A stretch of 64,000 bases of DNA, from assembly GCF_030733265.1 (NCBI RefSeq), contig NZ_JASHJI010000004.1:361125-425124 (forward strand), given 5' to 3'. The stretch's first letter is position 1; the number at the start of each line of letters is the position of its first letter. The DNA comes from Roseibium sp. MMSF_3412. Its GTDB lineage: Bacteria > Pseudomonadota > Alphaproteobacteria > Rhizobiales > Stappiaceae. A program made the position numbers and the translations under genes. Below are positions 34,667-44,331 of the stretch, piece after piece. Below the pieces are notes generated by a model that saw only the letters and a list, made by a program, of their open reading frames with translations, had not been told where the DNA came from and made no database searches.

Positions 34667-35597
34667 CGTCACCAGAACCGCCGCCGAAATCCAGCTCGCA
34701 TCCGCTCGGCCGGAGATGACCGGACCGCGCGGACGCAAACCGCGCAAGGCTCTGTCCCGCCGCAACATCATGATCTACGGCACGCTGATCATCGTGTCGC
34801 TCTACTACCTGCTGCCGCTTTACGTGATGATCGTCACGTCGCTGAAAGGCATGCCGGAAATCCGTCTTGGGAACATTTTCTCACCCCCCGTGGAAATCAC
34901 GTTCCAGCCCTGGGTGAAGGCGTGGGCCGAAGCCTGCACGGGTCTCAATTGCGACGGGCTGTCCCGCGGGTTCTTCAATTCCGTCAGGATCCTGATCCCC
35001 TCCGTCCTCCTGTCCATCGCGATCGCATCCGTCAACGGCTATGCGCTTGCGAACTGGCGCTTCAAGGGCTCGGAAACCTTCTTTACAATCCTGATTGTGG
35101 GTGCCTTCATTCCCTATCAGGTGATGATCTATCCGATCGTGATCATGCTGCGTGAAATCGGTCTCTACGGCAGCCTGACGGGCCTCGTGATCGTGCACAC
35201 GATTTTCGGCATGCCGATCCTCACGCTCCTGTTCCGGAACTACTTCGCGTCGGTGCCGCAGGAACTTTTCAAGGCGGCCCGCGTCGACGGTGCCGGTTTC
35301 TGGGGCATCTATTTCCGGATCATGGTGCCCATGAGCCTGCCGATCTTCGTCGTCGCAATGATCCTGCAGGTGACCGGCATCTGGAACGACTTCCTGTTCG
35401 GTGTCATCTACACCAAGCCGGATCTCTATCCGATGACGGTTCAGCTCAACAACATCGTCAACTCCACGCAGGGCGTGAAGGAATACAACGTCAACATGGC
35501 GGCGACGATCCTGACCGGACTTGTTCCGCTCACCATCTATTTCATCTCCGGCAAACTCTTTGTCCGCGGCATTGCCGCTGGCGCCGTGAAAGGCTGA
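34659..35597 (+). CDS. Sugar ABC transporter permease (MalG-type)
   Basis: This 312-residue protein starts with GTG at 34659 (CGGAGGGAAACGCC upstream). After a basic, disordered N-terminus (about 1-35, GPRGRKPRKALSRR), six helices follow. The EAA loop ELFKAARVDGAGFWGIYFRI lies near 203-222. It completes the heterodimeric channel with the preceding permease. The ATPase gene follows after 11 bp. Confidence 0.9.
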   Translation: MGNVTRTAAEIQLASARPEMTGPRGRKPRKALSRRNIMIYGTLIIVSLYYLLPLYVMIVTSLKGMPEIRLGNIFSPPVEITFQPWVKAWAEACTGLNCDGLSRGFFNSVRILIPSVLLSIAIASVNGYALANWRFKGSETFFTILIVGAFIPYQVMIYPIVIMLREIGLYGSLTGLVIVHTIFGMPILTLLFRNYFASVPQELFKAARVDGAGFWGIYFRIMVPMSLPIFVVAMILQVTGIWNDFLFGVIYTKPDLYPMTVQLNNIVNSTQGVKEYNVNMAATILTGLVPLTIYFISGKLFVRGIAAGAVKG

Positions 35598-35608
35598 AGA
35601 GGCGTTCC

Positions 35609-36703
35609 ATGGAAAACAATCTCAGCATCTCCATCAAGAACCTGGCGCTCAGCTTCGGCGCCCTGGACGTTCTGAAGGATCTCAATCTCGATGTCGGGCG
35701 CGGCGAGTTCCTCGTGCTGCTCGGGTCTTCGGGCTGCGGCAAGTCCACCTTGCTCAACTGCATCGCCGGGCTTCTGGATGTTTCGGACGGCCAGATCTTC
35801 ATTGGCGGCCGCAATGTCACCTGGGAAGAGCCGTCGCAACGGGGCATCGGCATGGTGTTCCAGAGCTATGCGCTTTACCCGCAGATGACCGTTGCCGGCA
35901 ATCTCAGCTTCGGCCTCAAGAATGCAGGCCTGCCCAAGGCGGAGATCGAGGAACGGGTGAACCGCGCCGCGAAGATCCTCCAGATCGAACCGTTGCTGAA
36001 GCGCAAGCCTGCCGCTCTTTCCGGCGGACAGCGGCAGCGTGCGGCGATCGGCCGGGCGCTGGTGCGCGATGCCGATGTGTTCCTGTTCGACGAACCGCTT
36101 TCCAATCTCGATGCAAAGCTGCGGGCCGACCTCAGGGTCGAGATCAAGCAGCTCCATCAGAAGCTGAGCAACACGATGATCTACGTCACCCACGACCAGA
36201 TCGAAGCCATGACGCTCGCCGACCGCATCGCGATCATGCGCGGCGGCCAGATCCTTCAGCTGGCAACGCCGAACGAGATTTATAACCGGCCGGCGAACAA
36301 ATATGTCGCCGAGTTCATCGGTTCCCCCACCATGAACTTCTTCGATGGCGAGATCATCGCCGGAGACGGGCTGCGCTTTTCCTCAGGCGATCAGGCGTTT
36401 CCGCTTGAAGGCTACAGCTTTCAGGATGCGACCCCGGTCCAGGGACCCGCATGGTTCGGGATCCGTCCGGAACACATGAGCACCGGCCAGGAAGCGGAAA
36501 CATCCAAAATCCGCCTGGACGGACGGATCGAACTGGTCGAACCGCTCGGATCGGACACGCTGGCGCGGGTTTCGGCCGACGGCCGCTCGCTCTGGGTTCG
36601 CATGGACGGACAGGCAAGCGTGCGCGACGGCGACAGCATTGCGATCGGCTTTGACCCCGAACGCGCCAATCTCTTCGACAAGACATCCGAAAACAGACTT
36701 TAA
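35609..36703 (+). CDS. Sugar ABC transporter ATP-binding protein (MalK/UgpC-type)
   Basis: This 364-residue ATPase has Walker A GSSGCGKST (about 37-45), Q-loop VFQSYALYPQ, signature LSGGQRQRAAIGRAL, Walker B VFLFDEP and the switch His in THDQ. The C-terminal third (about 240-364) is the MalK-type regulatory OB/TOBE domain (WFGIRPEHM). It powers the importer formed with the three preceding products. Confidence 0.93.
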   Translation: MENNLSISIKNLALSFGALDVLKDLNLDVGRGEFLVLLGSSGCGKSTLLNCIAGLLDVSDGQIFIGGRNVTWEEPSQRGIGMVFQSYALYPQMTVAGNLSFGLKNAGLPKAEIEERVNRAAKILQIEPLLKRKPAALSGGQRQRAAIGRALVRDADVFLFDEPLSNLDAKLRADLRVEIKQLHQKLSNTMIYVTHDQIEAMTLADRIAIMRGGQILQLATPNEIYNRPANKYVAEFIGSPTMNFFDGEIIAGDGLRFSSGDQAFPLEGYSFQDATPVQGPAWFGIRPEHMSTGQEAETSKIRLDGRIELVEPLGSDTLARVSADGRSLWVRMDGQASVRDGDSIAIGFDPERANLFDKTSENRL

Positions 36704-36734
36704 AAAAAACTCTCCAACCTTCAGGACACCCGTC

Positions 36735-37481
36735 ATGGACGTTTCTTTTCAACTCTACTCCGCACGCAACTTCACGCCGTGGGACAAGGTGCTCGAAAAT
36801 CTTTCCGGCCTCGGCTACACGCAAGTGGAAGGCTTCGGCGGCAATTATGAAGATGCTGCCGCGTTCAAGGACCTGCTCGACAAGAACGGACTGGCAATGC
36901 CGTCCGGGCATTTCTTCCCGCTGGAGCAGTTTACCGACGATCTCGGCCGCGTCATTGAAACGGCGAAGACACTCGGCATGGAGCGCTTGTTCTGTCCGGC
37001 GCTTCCGCCGGAGCAGCGTGTCACAAATGCGGACGCGTGGGTCAGCGTCGGTCAGAACCTGGAGACTATCGGCAAGAAACTGCGCGATGCCGGGCTTCGC
37101 TTCGGCTGGCACAACCACGATTTCGAATTTATTGCCTGCACCGACGGGCGGCTACCGATGGACATCCTGCTCGAAAGCGCACCATCGATCGAATGGGAAG
37201 CCGATATTGCCTGGATCGTCCGCGGCGGCCAGGACCCGCTCACCTGGATCGACCGATATGCGGACCGCATCACGACCGCCCATGTCAAGGACATTGCACC
37301 GGAAGGCGCATGCACCGACGAGGACGGCTGGGCCGATGTCGGCCATGGCGTCATGGACTGGCCGGGCCTCACGGCTGCCCTGCGCAAAGCCGGCGTCGAC
37401 CTTTTCGTGATGGAACACGACAACCCGTCCGACGTCGAGCGTTTCGCAAGCCGTTCGATCGAAGCATTCCGGAAATTCTAA
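36735..37481 (+). CDS. Sugar phosphate isomerase/epimerase-type TIM-barrel protein
   Basis: This 248-residue protein of the xylose-isomerase-like (AP endonuclease 2) fold starts MDVSFQLYSARNF. Likely metal ligands lie in VEGFGG, RFGWHNHDFEF, IAWIVRGGQDP and the late VMEHDNP. The ATG at 36735 was chosen because upstream codons belong to the ATPase 3' end. Such proteins beside Gfo/Idh/MocA dehydrogenases act on keto-sugars or their glycosides in several known pathways. The substrate here is unknown. Confidence 0.82.
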   Translation: MDVSFQLYSARNFTPWDKVLENLSGLGYTQVEGFGGNYEDAAAFKDLLDKNGLAMPSGHFFPLEQFTDDLGRVIETAKTLGMERLFCPALPPEQRVTNADAWVSVGQNLETIGKKLRDAGLRFGWHNHDFEFIACTDGRLPMDILLESAPSIEWEADIAWIVRGGQDPLTWIDRYADRITTAHVKDIAPEGACTDEDGWADVGHGVMDWPGLTAALRKAGVDLFVMEHDNPSDVERFASRSIEAFRKF

Positions 37482-37490
37482 GGATCAGAC

Positions 37491-38612
37491 ATGACAGACA
37501 AGCTTGGTATCGGCATCCTGGGATGCGGAAACATCTCCGCTGCCTATATGCGTCTGGCCCCCCTCTTCAAGGGGATCGAAATACGTGCCTGTGCCGACCT
37601 CAGCGAGGACGCGGCAAAGGCGCGCGCAGAAGAGTTCAACCTCAGGGCTGAAACCGTGGACGGTCTCCTGTCAGCCAGCGACATCGACATCATCGTCAAC
37701 CTGACCGTGCCTGCCGCACATTACGAGGTCTCCGGCAACATTTTGAAGGCCGGGAAACACGTCTACTCGGAAAAACCGTTCGTATTGAGCGTCGACGAAG
37801 GTCAGACCCTTCAGAAGCTGGCCACGGAAAAAGGGCTGCGCGTGGGCTCCGCGCCCGACACTTTCCTGGGCGGCGCACACCAGCTGGCCAGGCATCTGGT
37901 TGACAGCGGTGCCGTTGGCGCCGTCACGTCGGGAACCTGCTTCGTGCAGAGCCCGGGCATGGAAATGTGGCATCCGAACCCGGACTTCTTCTTCAAGCCG
38001 GGTGGCGGTCCGATCCTGGATCTCGGCCCCTATTACATTTCAAACCTTGTTCAGCTGCTGGGTCCGGTGAAACGCGTCACGGCCATGAGTTCCTCCGGCT
38101 CGGAATACCGCACGATCACCTCTCAGCCGCGTCACGGCGAAAAGATCAAGGTCGAGACCCCGACGACAATCCACGCCGTCATGCAGTTCCAATCCGGAGC
38201 ACAGGTGACCTATTGTGCCAGCTGGGATGTCTGGCAACACGGCCATTCCAACATGGAGCTCTACGGCCGCGACGGCACATTGCACGTTCCGGACCCGAAC
38301 TTTTTCGGCGGGGAAATCCGCATGACCGCCAGGGACAGTTTCGTGACGGTGTCCGAAGACTGGAAACATCCGTTCTCCGTCGCCAATGACGGATCGCACG
38401 CCAACTACCGGGCAGCGGGTCTTGCGGACATGGCGCTTGCCATTCTTCAGAACCGGCCACACCGGTGTTCGCTGGAGTTTTCGCTGCATGTCGTGGATGT
38501 GATGACATCTATTCTCGCTTCCGGCGCGACAGGTGAGTACAAGGATATTCTCACCACATGCGACCGGCCCGAGGCTCTTGGACCCAAGGCGGCGCAAGAT
38601 CTCTTGGCGTAA
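37491..38612 (+). CDS. Gfo/Idh/MocA-family oxidoreductase
   Basis: This 373-residue NAD(P)-dependent sugar dehydrogenase has a Rossmann motif GILGCGNISAAYMRLAP (about 7-23), the signature YSEKPFVLSVDEG (about 93-105, catalytic Lys of the EKP motif) and a C-terminal beta-sheet domain (GGGPILDLGPYYI). It oxidises or reduces a cyclic sugar. It sits between two partners of likely related function, the TIM-barrel isomerase and an aldo-keto reductase, with 9-bp spacing. Confidence 0.88.
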   Translation: MTDKLGIGILGCGNISAAYMRLAPLFKGIEIRACADLSEDAAKARAEEFNLRAETVDGLLSASDIDIIVNLTVPAAHYEVSGNILKAGKHVYSEKPFVLSVDEGQTLQKLATEKGLRVGSAPDTFLGGAHQLARHLVDSGAVGAVTSGTCFVQSPGMEMWHPNPDFFFKPGGGPILDLGPYYISNLVQLLGPVKRVTAMSSSGSEYRTITSQPRHGEKIKVETPTTIHAVMQFQSGAQVTYCASWDVWQHGHSNMELYGRDGTLHVPDPNFFGGEIRMTARDSFVTVSEDWKHPFSVANDGSHANYRAAGLADMALAILQNRPHRCSLEFSLHVVDVMTSILASGATGEYKDILTTCDRPEALGPKAAQDLLA

Positions 38613-38623
38613 TAGGAACCTTC

Positions 38624-39670
38624 ATGACCTGGCAAGCATCGCAAGCACGTTATGACACCATGGAATACCGCCGCTGCGGGAGATCCGGCCTGAAACTGCC
38701 GGTGATCTCGCTCGGACTCTGGCACAATTTCGGAGGCGACACGGCCCATACAAGGAAACGCGACATTGCGCGCACCGCCTTCGATCAGGGCATCACACAC
38801 TTTGACCTTGCCAACAATTACGGCCCGCCACCGGGGTCGGCGGAAGAAGCCTTCGGCGATATCCTGAAAACGGACTTCGCGCCTTATCGCGACGAACTGA
38901 TCATCTCGTCCAAGGCTGGCTACGGAATGTGGCCGGGTCCCTATGGGGAATGGGGCAGCCGGAAATACCTGATCGCCTCCTGCGATCAATCCCTGAAGCG
39001 GATGGGGCTCGACTATGTCGACATCTTCTATTCGCACCGCTTCGATCCGGACACGCCGCTGGAAGAGACCATGATGGCGCTTGACCACATCGTCCGGTCC
39101 GGGCGGGCGCTCTATGTCGGCATCTCGTCCTACAACTCCAAACGGACCCGGGAAGCGGCCGCGATCCTGAAGGATCTCGGCACACCTTGCCTGATCCATC
39201 AGCCAAGCTACTCGATGATCAACCGTTGGGTCGAAGAGGACGGTCTTCTCGACACGCTAGACGATCTCGGTATCGGCTCCATCGCGTTCACGCCGCTGGC
39301 GCAGGGCATGCTGACGAACAAGTATCTCAAGGGCATTCCGGAAGGCAGCAGGGCAACACAGGGCAAGTCGCTCCGGAACGAGTTTCTGAGCGAGGAAACG
39401 CTCACCGCGATCCGTGCGCTCAACGCGATTGCAGAACGGCGCGGGCAGACACTCGCCCAGATGGCGCTCGCGTGGGTCCTGCGCAACGGGCGCGTCACCA
39501 CGGCCCTTATCGGTGCAAGCCGTCCCGAACAGGTGGTCGACTGTGCGGCGGTGGTCAACAACATGGCATTCACCGAAGCAGAGTTACAGGAGATCGAAGA
39601 GACGACTGTCGACGCGAATGTCAATCTTTGGGCGGCCTCCTCCGAGCGTCCGGGACCGTCGCGCAAATGA
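38624..39670 (+). CDS. Aldo/keto reductase (YghZ/L-glyceraldehyde-3-phosphate reductase-like)
   Basis: This 348-residue NADPH-dependent reductase has the catalytic tetrad in context: THFDLANNYGPP (Asp, Tyr), IISSKAGYGMWPGPYG (Lys) and DIFYSHRFDPDTPLE (His). The GPYGEWGSRKYL segment is typical of the YghZ group. The ATG at 38624 follows AGGAACC. The stop overlaps the GH43 start (ATGA). Its role in this operon is probably reduction of an aldehyde or keto-sugar intermediate. Confidence 0.87.
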   Translation: MTWQASQARYDTMEYRRCGRSGLKLPVISLGLWHNFGGDTAHTRKRDIARTAFDQGITHFDLANNYGPPPGSAEEAFGDILKTDFAPYRDELIISSKAGYGMWPGPYGEWGSRKYLIASCDQSLKRMGLDYVDIFYSHRFDPDTPLEETMMALDHIVRSGRALYVGISSYNSKRTREAAAILKDLGTPCLIHQPSYSMINRWVEEDGLLDTLDDLGIGSIAFTPLAQGMLTNKYLKGIPEGSRATQGKSLRNEFLSEETLTAIRALNAIAERRGQTLAQMALAWVLRNGRVTTALIGASRPEQVVDCAAVVNNMAFTEAELQEIEETTVDANVNLWAASSERPGPSRK

Positions 39671-41259
39671 TTACGAATCCGATCCTGCCAGGGTTCAATC
39701 CGGACCCTTCGATCTGCCGCGTGGGCAATGACTATTTCATCGCCACCTCGACATTCGAATGGTATCCGGGCGTCCAGATCCACAAGTCGAAGGATCTGGT
39801 GAACTGGAAACTGGCAGGCCGGCCTTTGAACCGGGCAAAGCAGCTCGACATGCGCGGCAACCCGGACAGCGGCGGTATCTGGGCACCCTGCCTGAGTCAT
39901 GCGGACGGATGGTTCTGGCTGGTCTATACCGATGTCAAACGGCTGGATGGCAATTTCAAGGATGCGCACAACTATGTCGTGACATCCGCGTCCATCGACG
40001 GGCCCTGGAGCGATCCGATCTATCTGTCCTCGCACGGGTTCGACCCGTCCCTGTTTCACGATGACGATGGCCGGAGGTGGTACCTGGTCCTCCAGTGGAA
40101 CCACATCTCCAGTTCGGTCGGGGGCAAGCCGAAATCCTCCGCCTTTGACGGTATCCTGCTGCAGGAATGGTCCGAAAAAGACGGGCTGATCGGACAACCG
40201 AAAAAGATCTTCTCCGGCAGCTCTCTCGGTCTGACGGAAGGGCCGCACCTCTTCAAGCGCAATGGCTGGTATTATCTCACCGTTGCAGAAGGCGGCACCG
40301 GATACAATCACGCGGTCACCATGGCAAGGTCCCGCACGATCGATGGCCCTTACGAGCTGCATCCCGACACGCATGTGATCACCGCAAAGGATGCCCCGGA
40401 CTGGCCGCTGCAACGAGCCGGACACGGCCAGATCGTCGAGACGCCCGATGGCCAGACCTATCACACACATCTTTGCTCGCGTCCCTTGCCCGGACGCTTC
40501 TCGCCCATGGGCCGCGAGACGGGATTGCAAAAATGTGTCTGGAAGGACGACTGGTTATTCCTTGCAGATGACGGCCCGCTGCCTCAGGTCGAGGTCACCG
40601 GTCCCGGCAACGCGACGCTGCGGCCGCCCCAGAAACTGGAACGGGTTTTCAACGGCACCATCCTGCCGGAGGAATTCCAGTGGCTCAGGACACCCTACCC
40701 CGAGCGCTTGTTCTCGCTGACCGGAACGACCCTGCGTCTCATCGGGCGGGAAAGCATCGGCAGCTGGAATGAGCAGGCACTTGTTGCGCGAAGACAGGAA
40801 CACCACCGCTACCGTGCGGAGACCACGCTGACATCATTCGAACCGGACACCTATCAGCAGGCCGCCGGACTGACGACCTATTACAACAGGCACAAGTTTC
40901 ACCTGCTTGCCGTCAGCCGGAGCGAAGAACTGGGCCGCTGCCTGATGCTGATGTCCTGTCCCGGCGACTGGCCCGATGGACGCATGACCTTCCCGGCAGA
41001 GTTTGTCCCGATCGAAGATGGTCCCGTTGATCTTGCCGTTGATATCGATGGCGCGCGTCAACAGTTCTACTGGCGCCAGGAGGGCGACTGGCGGCCCGCC
41101 GGTCCGGAGCTTGATGCGAGCATCATTTCGGACGAAGGTGGCCGTGGCGAACATGCATCCTTTACCGGCGCATTCGTGGGCATGCTCGCGTTTGACATTA
41201 CCGGCGGAGGCAGGACGGCGGAATTCGAACGCTTCACATATGCACCTGAAGGAACCTGA
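39667..41259 (+). CDS. Glycoside hydrolase family 43 beta-xylosidase (XynB-like)
   Basis: This 530-residue enzyme has a five-bladed propeller with the GH43 catalytic triad visible: general base Asp in GFNPDPSICR (about residue 13), pKa-setting Asp in GFDPSLFHDDDG, and acid Glu in GLTEGPHLF (about residue 190). A C-terminal beta-sandwich (about 340-530) is as in XynB-type beta-xylosidases. No signal peptide, so it acts on imported oligosaccharides in the cytoplasm, fitting the ABC importer upstream. Arabinofuranosidase activity is the main alternative. Confidence 0.9.
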   Translation: MITNPILPGFNPDPSICRVGNDYFIATSTFEWYPGVQIHKSKDLVNWKLAGRPLNRAKQLDMRGNPDSGGIWAPCLSHADGWFWLVYTDVKRLDGNFKDAHNYVVTSASIDGPWSDPIYLSSHGFDPSLFHDDDGRRWYLVLQWNHISSSVGGKPKSSAFDGILLQEWSEKDGLIGQPKKIFSGSSLGLTEGPHLFKRNGWYYLTVAEGGTGYNHAVTMARSRTIDGPYELHPDTHVITAKDAPDWPLQRAGHGQIVETPDGQTYHTHLCSRPLPGRFSPMGRETGLQKCVWKDDWLFLADDGPLPQVEVTGPGNATLRPPQKLERVFNGTILPEEFQWLRTPYPERLFSLTGTTLRLIGRESIGSWNEQALVARRQEHHRYRAETTLTSFEPDTYQQAAGLTTYYNRHKFHLLAVSRSEELGRCLMLMSCPGDWPDGRMTFPAEFVPIEDGPVDLAVDIDGARQQFYWRQEGDWRPAGPELDASIISDEGGRGEHASFTGAFVGMLAFDITGGGRTAEFERFTYAPEGT

Positions 41260-41304
41260 CAGCGAAGAAACGCTGCCTGTTCAAGACCAACTGGGAGGAC
41301 AAGA

Positions 41305-42360
41305 ATGGCAGGACTGATCAAGGGCCCCGCAATTTTCCTGGCGCAATTCGGCGGTGACGCAACGCCCTTCAACTCTCTGCCCGCCATTGCCAAATGGGCA
41401 GCGGACCTCGGGTACAAGGGTATCCAGATACCGACATTCGACAGCCGGCTTTTCGATCTCGACAGGGCGGCCGAAAGCCAGACCTATTGCGACGAAATCA
41501 AGGGTATCTGCGCCGACGCGGGCGTCGAGATCACCGAATTGTCGACCCACCTGCAGGGCCAGCTGGTCGCTGTTCATCCGGCCTACGACCTTGCTTTTGA
41601 CGGCTTTGCCCCGGCGCATCTTCACGGCAATCCGGCGGGACGCCAGGCATGGGCGGTCGATCAGATGAAGAAGGCGGCGGTCGCCAGCCGCAGTCTGGGT
41701 CTCGACGCCTCCGTCAGCTTTACCGGCTCACTGGCGTTTCCTTACCTCTATCCCTGGCCGCAGCGCCCGGCCGGCCTGATCGAGGAAGCCTTTGCCGAGC
41801 TTGCGCGGCGCTGGAAACCGATCCTGGATGTCTACGAGGACAACGGTGTCGATGTCGGCTACGAGATCCATCCGGGCGAAGATGTTTTCGACGGGATCAC
41901 GTTCGAGATGTTCCTGGAGGCGCTGAACGGTCACGCGCGCTGCCAGATCAATTACGATCCGTCCCACTTCCTGCTGCAACAGCTGGACTACCTGGCCTTC
42001 ATCGACATCTATCACGAACGGATCTGCGCCTATCACGTGAAGGATGCCGAGTTCAATCCGGACGGGCGTCAGGGCGTTTATTCCGGATACCAGGGCTGGG
42101 TGAACCGCGCCGGACGTTTCCGCTCTCTTGGCGACGGCCAGGTGGACTTTTCGGGTATCTTCTCAAAGCTCGCCCAGTATGGTTATGACAGCTGGGCCGT
42201 TCTTGAATGGGAATGCTGCCTGAAGTCGCCCGAACAAGGCGCGGCCGAAGGTGCTCCCTTCATCGAGAGCCACATCATCGAGGTCACCGACAAGGCATTC
42301 GACGACTTTGCCGGGGGCAACACCGATCAGGAACAGATCCGCAAGATGCTCGGGCTCTGA
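41305..42360 (+). CDS. Sugar phosphate isomerase/epimerase-type TIM-barrel protein
   Basis: This 351-residue AP-endonuclease-2/xylose-isomerase-like barrel starts MAGLIKGPAIFLAQFGGD. Candidate metal sites are in VGYEIHPGEDVFDG, QINYDPSHFLLQQ, CAYHVKDAEFNPDG and WAVLEWECC. It is longer than the first isomerase of the operon and not its close copy. GGGAGGACAAGA precedes the ATG. A strong terminator follows, so it is the last gene of the LacI operon. Confidence 0.85.
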   Translation: MAGLIKGPAIFLAQFGGDATPFNSLPAIAKWAADLGYKGIQIPTFDSRLFDLDRAAESQTYCDEIKGICADAGVEITELSTHLQGQLVAVHPAYDLAFDGFAPAHLHGNPAGRQAWAVDQMKKAAVASRSLGLDASVSFTGSLAFPYLYPWPQRPAGLIEEAFAELARRWKPILDVYEDNGVDVGYEIHPGEDVFDGITFEMFLEALNGHARCQINYDPSHFLLQQLDYLAFIDIYHERICAYHVKDAEFNPDGRQGVYSGYQGWVNRAGRFRSLGDGQVDFSGIFSKLAQYGYDSWAVLEWECCLKSPEQGAAEGAPFIESHIIEVTDKAFDDFAGGNTDQEQIRKMLGL

Positions 42361-42383
42361 CCCACCTGAATCGACGGAAATCC

Positions 42384-42415
42384 GGCCGGAAACCCCTGCA
42401 GGGGCTCCGGCCTTT
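42384..42415 (+). terminator. Terminator of the LacI-controlled operon
   Basis: A nested stem pairs GGCCGGA (42384-42390) with TCCGGCC (42406-42412), with an inner CCCC-TGCA-GGGG, followed by TTTCCTT. It lies 24 bp after the isomerase stop and faces the convergent ABC permease gene. Confidence 0.78.
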
Positions 42416-42436
42416 CCTTGCCTGGTACGGCTCCGG

Positions 42437-43387
42437 CTAGCGGCTTTCCTTGCGCCCGCCCGCAAAGGTGACGACGCCGACGATGATCAGCCCTGTGAGG
42501 ATCAGCCGCAGGCCGGCGGCCGCGCCGAACGTGTTCAGCATCGCAACGAGCAGGAACAGGAACAGCGCCGATCCGAAAATCCCGGGGACGTTGGAATTGC
42601 CGCCGGCAATGGACGATCCGCCAATCACCACGACTGCGATCGAGGCAAGCAGGTATTCCTCGCCCATGTTGAGGGACGAGCCGCCGGAGAACCCGGCCAG
42701 GAAGACGCCGCACACGGCTGCAAGGACGGCGGACAGCGTATAGGTCAGATAGCGGATGCGTTCGATCGGAACACCGGCAAGCCGGGCGGCGCGGGTGTTC
42801 TGGCCAAAGGCTGTCACAGAGCGTCCGTAGACCGTCCGGTTCAAAAGCACGGCCATGACGATTGCAAAGGCGATCACGAGGAGCGAAAGAACGGGCACGC
42901 CCAGCATTTTTGCCGTCGATATCCATTCCAGTGCGGCGGGAGGCTTGATCTTGACGCCCCGTCCCAATGCGATCGCGCTCGACTGCACCAGGAAGCTCGA
43001 TGACATGGTGGCAATGATCGGCGGGATTGTGAGAACCCGGATCAGACCGTAGTTGAAAAGGCCGACCAGAACGCCGACTCCGACGGCTGCCAGAATCCCG
43101 GGCAGGATCATCGCGTTGGTGCCGTCCATCACCATCATCGACACGACCGCCGACAAGGTGATCGTTGACGGGATAGAAAGGTCGACATTGCCGGGTCCGA
43201 GCGTGATCACGAACATCTGCCCGATACCGACCATCACGAAAAAGGTCGAGAAGGAGAGCGCCGTCGATGCCAGTGCCAGTCCTCCGGTGCCGCTGATGTA
43301 AGCAGCCGTGACGGCCCAGGTCAGGAACGCAGCCAGGAAGGACCAGCTCCACGGGTGTTGGCGCATGAACATTTCAAGCTGTTTCAT
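42437..43387 (-). CDS. RbsC-type sugar ABC transporter permease (second of two)
   Basis: This 316-residue membrane protein has about nine or ten helices. It carries GPGNVDLSIPSTITLSAVV (about 64-82) and the coupling loop GQNTRAARLAGVPIERIRYLTY (about 190-211), both hallmarks of RbsC/XylH-type permeases. The ATG at 43387 overlaps the stop of the other permease gene (ATGA). Two different permeases imply a heterodimeric channel, as in LsrCD or YtfT-YjfF. Confidence 0.88.
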   Translation of the reverse strand: MKQLEMFMRQHPWSWSFLAAFLTWAVTAAYISGTGGLALASTALSFSTFFVMVGIGQMFVITLGPGNVDLSIPSTITLSAVVSMMVMDGTNAMILPGILAAVGVGVLVGLFNYGLIRVLTIPPIIATMSSSFLVQSSAIALGRGVKIKPPAALEWISTAKMLGVPVLSLLVIAFAIVMAVLLNRTVYGRSVTAFGQNTRAARLAGVPIERIRYLTYTLSAVLAAVCGVFLAGFSGGSSLNMGEEYLLASIAVVVIGGSSIAGGNSNVPGIFGSALFLFLLVAMLNTFGAAAGLRLILTGLIIVGVVTFAGGRKESR

Positions 43388-44331
43388 TTGCGCGCCTCCA
43401 GCCGGTTGACGATGGCCCTGAGCGCCAGAACGATGATCAGGACCGCCCCCTGCGCCCCGATCTGCCAATCCGGTGAAATCCGCAGGAAGGACAGAAACGA
43501 CGCGGTCAGGGTCAGCGTCATCGCGCCAAGCACCGCGCCGACCGGAGAAATGCGGCCGCCGACAAATTCCCCGCCGCCGAGGATGACCCCGGCAATGGAA
43601 AGCAGGGTGTAGCGAAGCGCAATGTTGGCATCCGCCGAGGTTGCCAGTCCGACAAGCGTCAGGCCCGCGAGAATGCCGAAGACCGCCGTCAGCGCATACA
43701 TGGTCATCTTGAGCTTGAGCACGGACCAGCCCGCACGCGTGATCGCCTTTTCGTTGCCGCCGACACCGCGCATGAGGACGCCCCAGGACGTGCGCATAAG
43801 GGCAAAATGAACGACCAGCGCCAGGACCACGGCGGCGACAAGCGGCATCGGAACATAGGGCGGTTTCAGGGTGACCAGCGACCGGATCCAGTCCGGAGCA
43901 CTGCCGCCAGGTGTCGGCAAAAGCAGAACCGCGCATCCGGACCAGACAAAGGACATGCCAAGCGTAACAACGATGCTCGGCAGCTGCCTGATATAGATCA
44001 GCGCACCGATGGCCGCATAGACAGCAATACATCCAAGCAGGGCGGCAATGCCCAGAAGCGGCGTCTCGTTCAGCCAGGTCGCGCCGATGCACGCAACCAG
44101 CGAAACGAAACTGCCGATGGACAGATCAAGGTCATTGACCGCGATCACGAACATCTGGGCGATCGTCGCGAGCGCGATCGGTACGGCCAGATTGAACAGG
44201 AGGTTCAGTCCGAAATAGCTCATGGCGCGCGGCTGAAGCCAGAATACGCCGAGAAGGACGAAGGTCAGCGACAGCGCCGGCAGCGCTCCCCGCCAGAAAC
44301 GGGCCGAAGCAAAAAATCCCAGTCCGCTCAT
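43384..44331 (-). CDS. RbsC-type sugar ABC transporter permease (first of two)
   Basis: This 315-residue permease has about nine or ten helices, NDLDLSIGSFVSLVA (about 88-102) and the coupling loop GGNEKAITRAGWSVLKLKMTMY (about 198-219). It overlaps the ATPase gene at its start (ATGA) and the second permease at its stop. It forms half of the presumed heterodimeric channel. Confidence 0.88.
   Translation of the reverse strand: MSGLGFFASARFWRGALPALSLTFVLLGVFWLQPRAMSYFGLNLLFNLAVPIALATIAQMFVIAVNDLDLSIGSFVSLVACIGATWLNETPLLGIAALLGCIAVYAAIGALIYIRQLPSIVVTLGMSFVWSGCAVLLLPTPGGSAPDWIRSLVTLKPPYVPMPLVAAVVLALVVHFALMRTSWGVLMRGVGGNEKAITRAGWSVLKLKMTMYALTAVFGILAGLTLVGLATSADANIALRYTLLSIAGVILGGGEFVGGRISPVGAVLGAMTLTLTASFLSFLRISPDWQIGAQGAVLIIVLALRAIVNRLEARK

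Noticed and set aside
39187..41259. 690-codon form of the GH43 frame, which would be a fusion
   Set aside because: The upstream 160 codons are the off-frame 3' end of the aldo-keto reductase gene; GH43 homology begins right at the ATG at 39667.
42437..44092. Long 551-codon form of the second RbsC-type permease
   Set aside because: The N-terminal 235 codons are Cys/His-rich and overlap the first permease gene; ATG at 43387 gives the normal family length and ATGA coupling.
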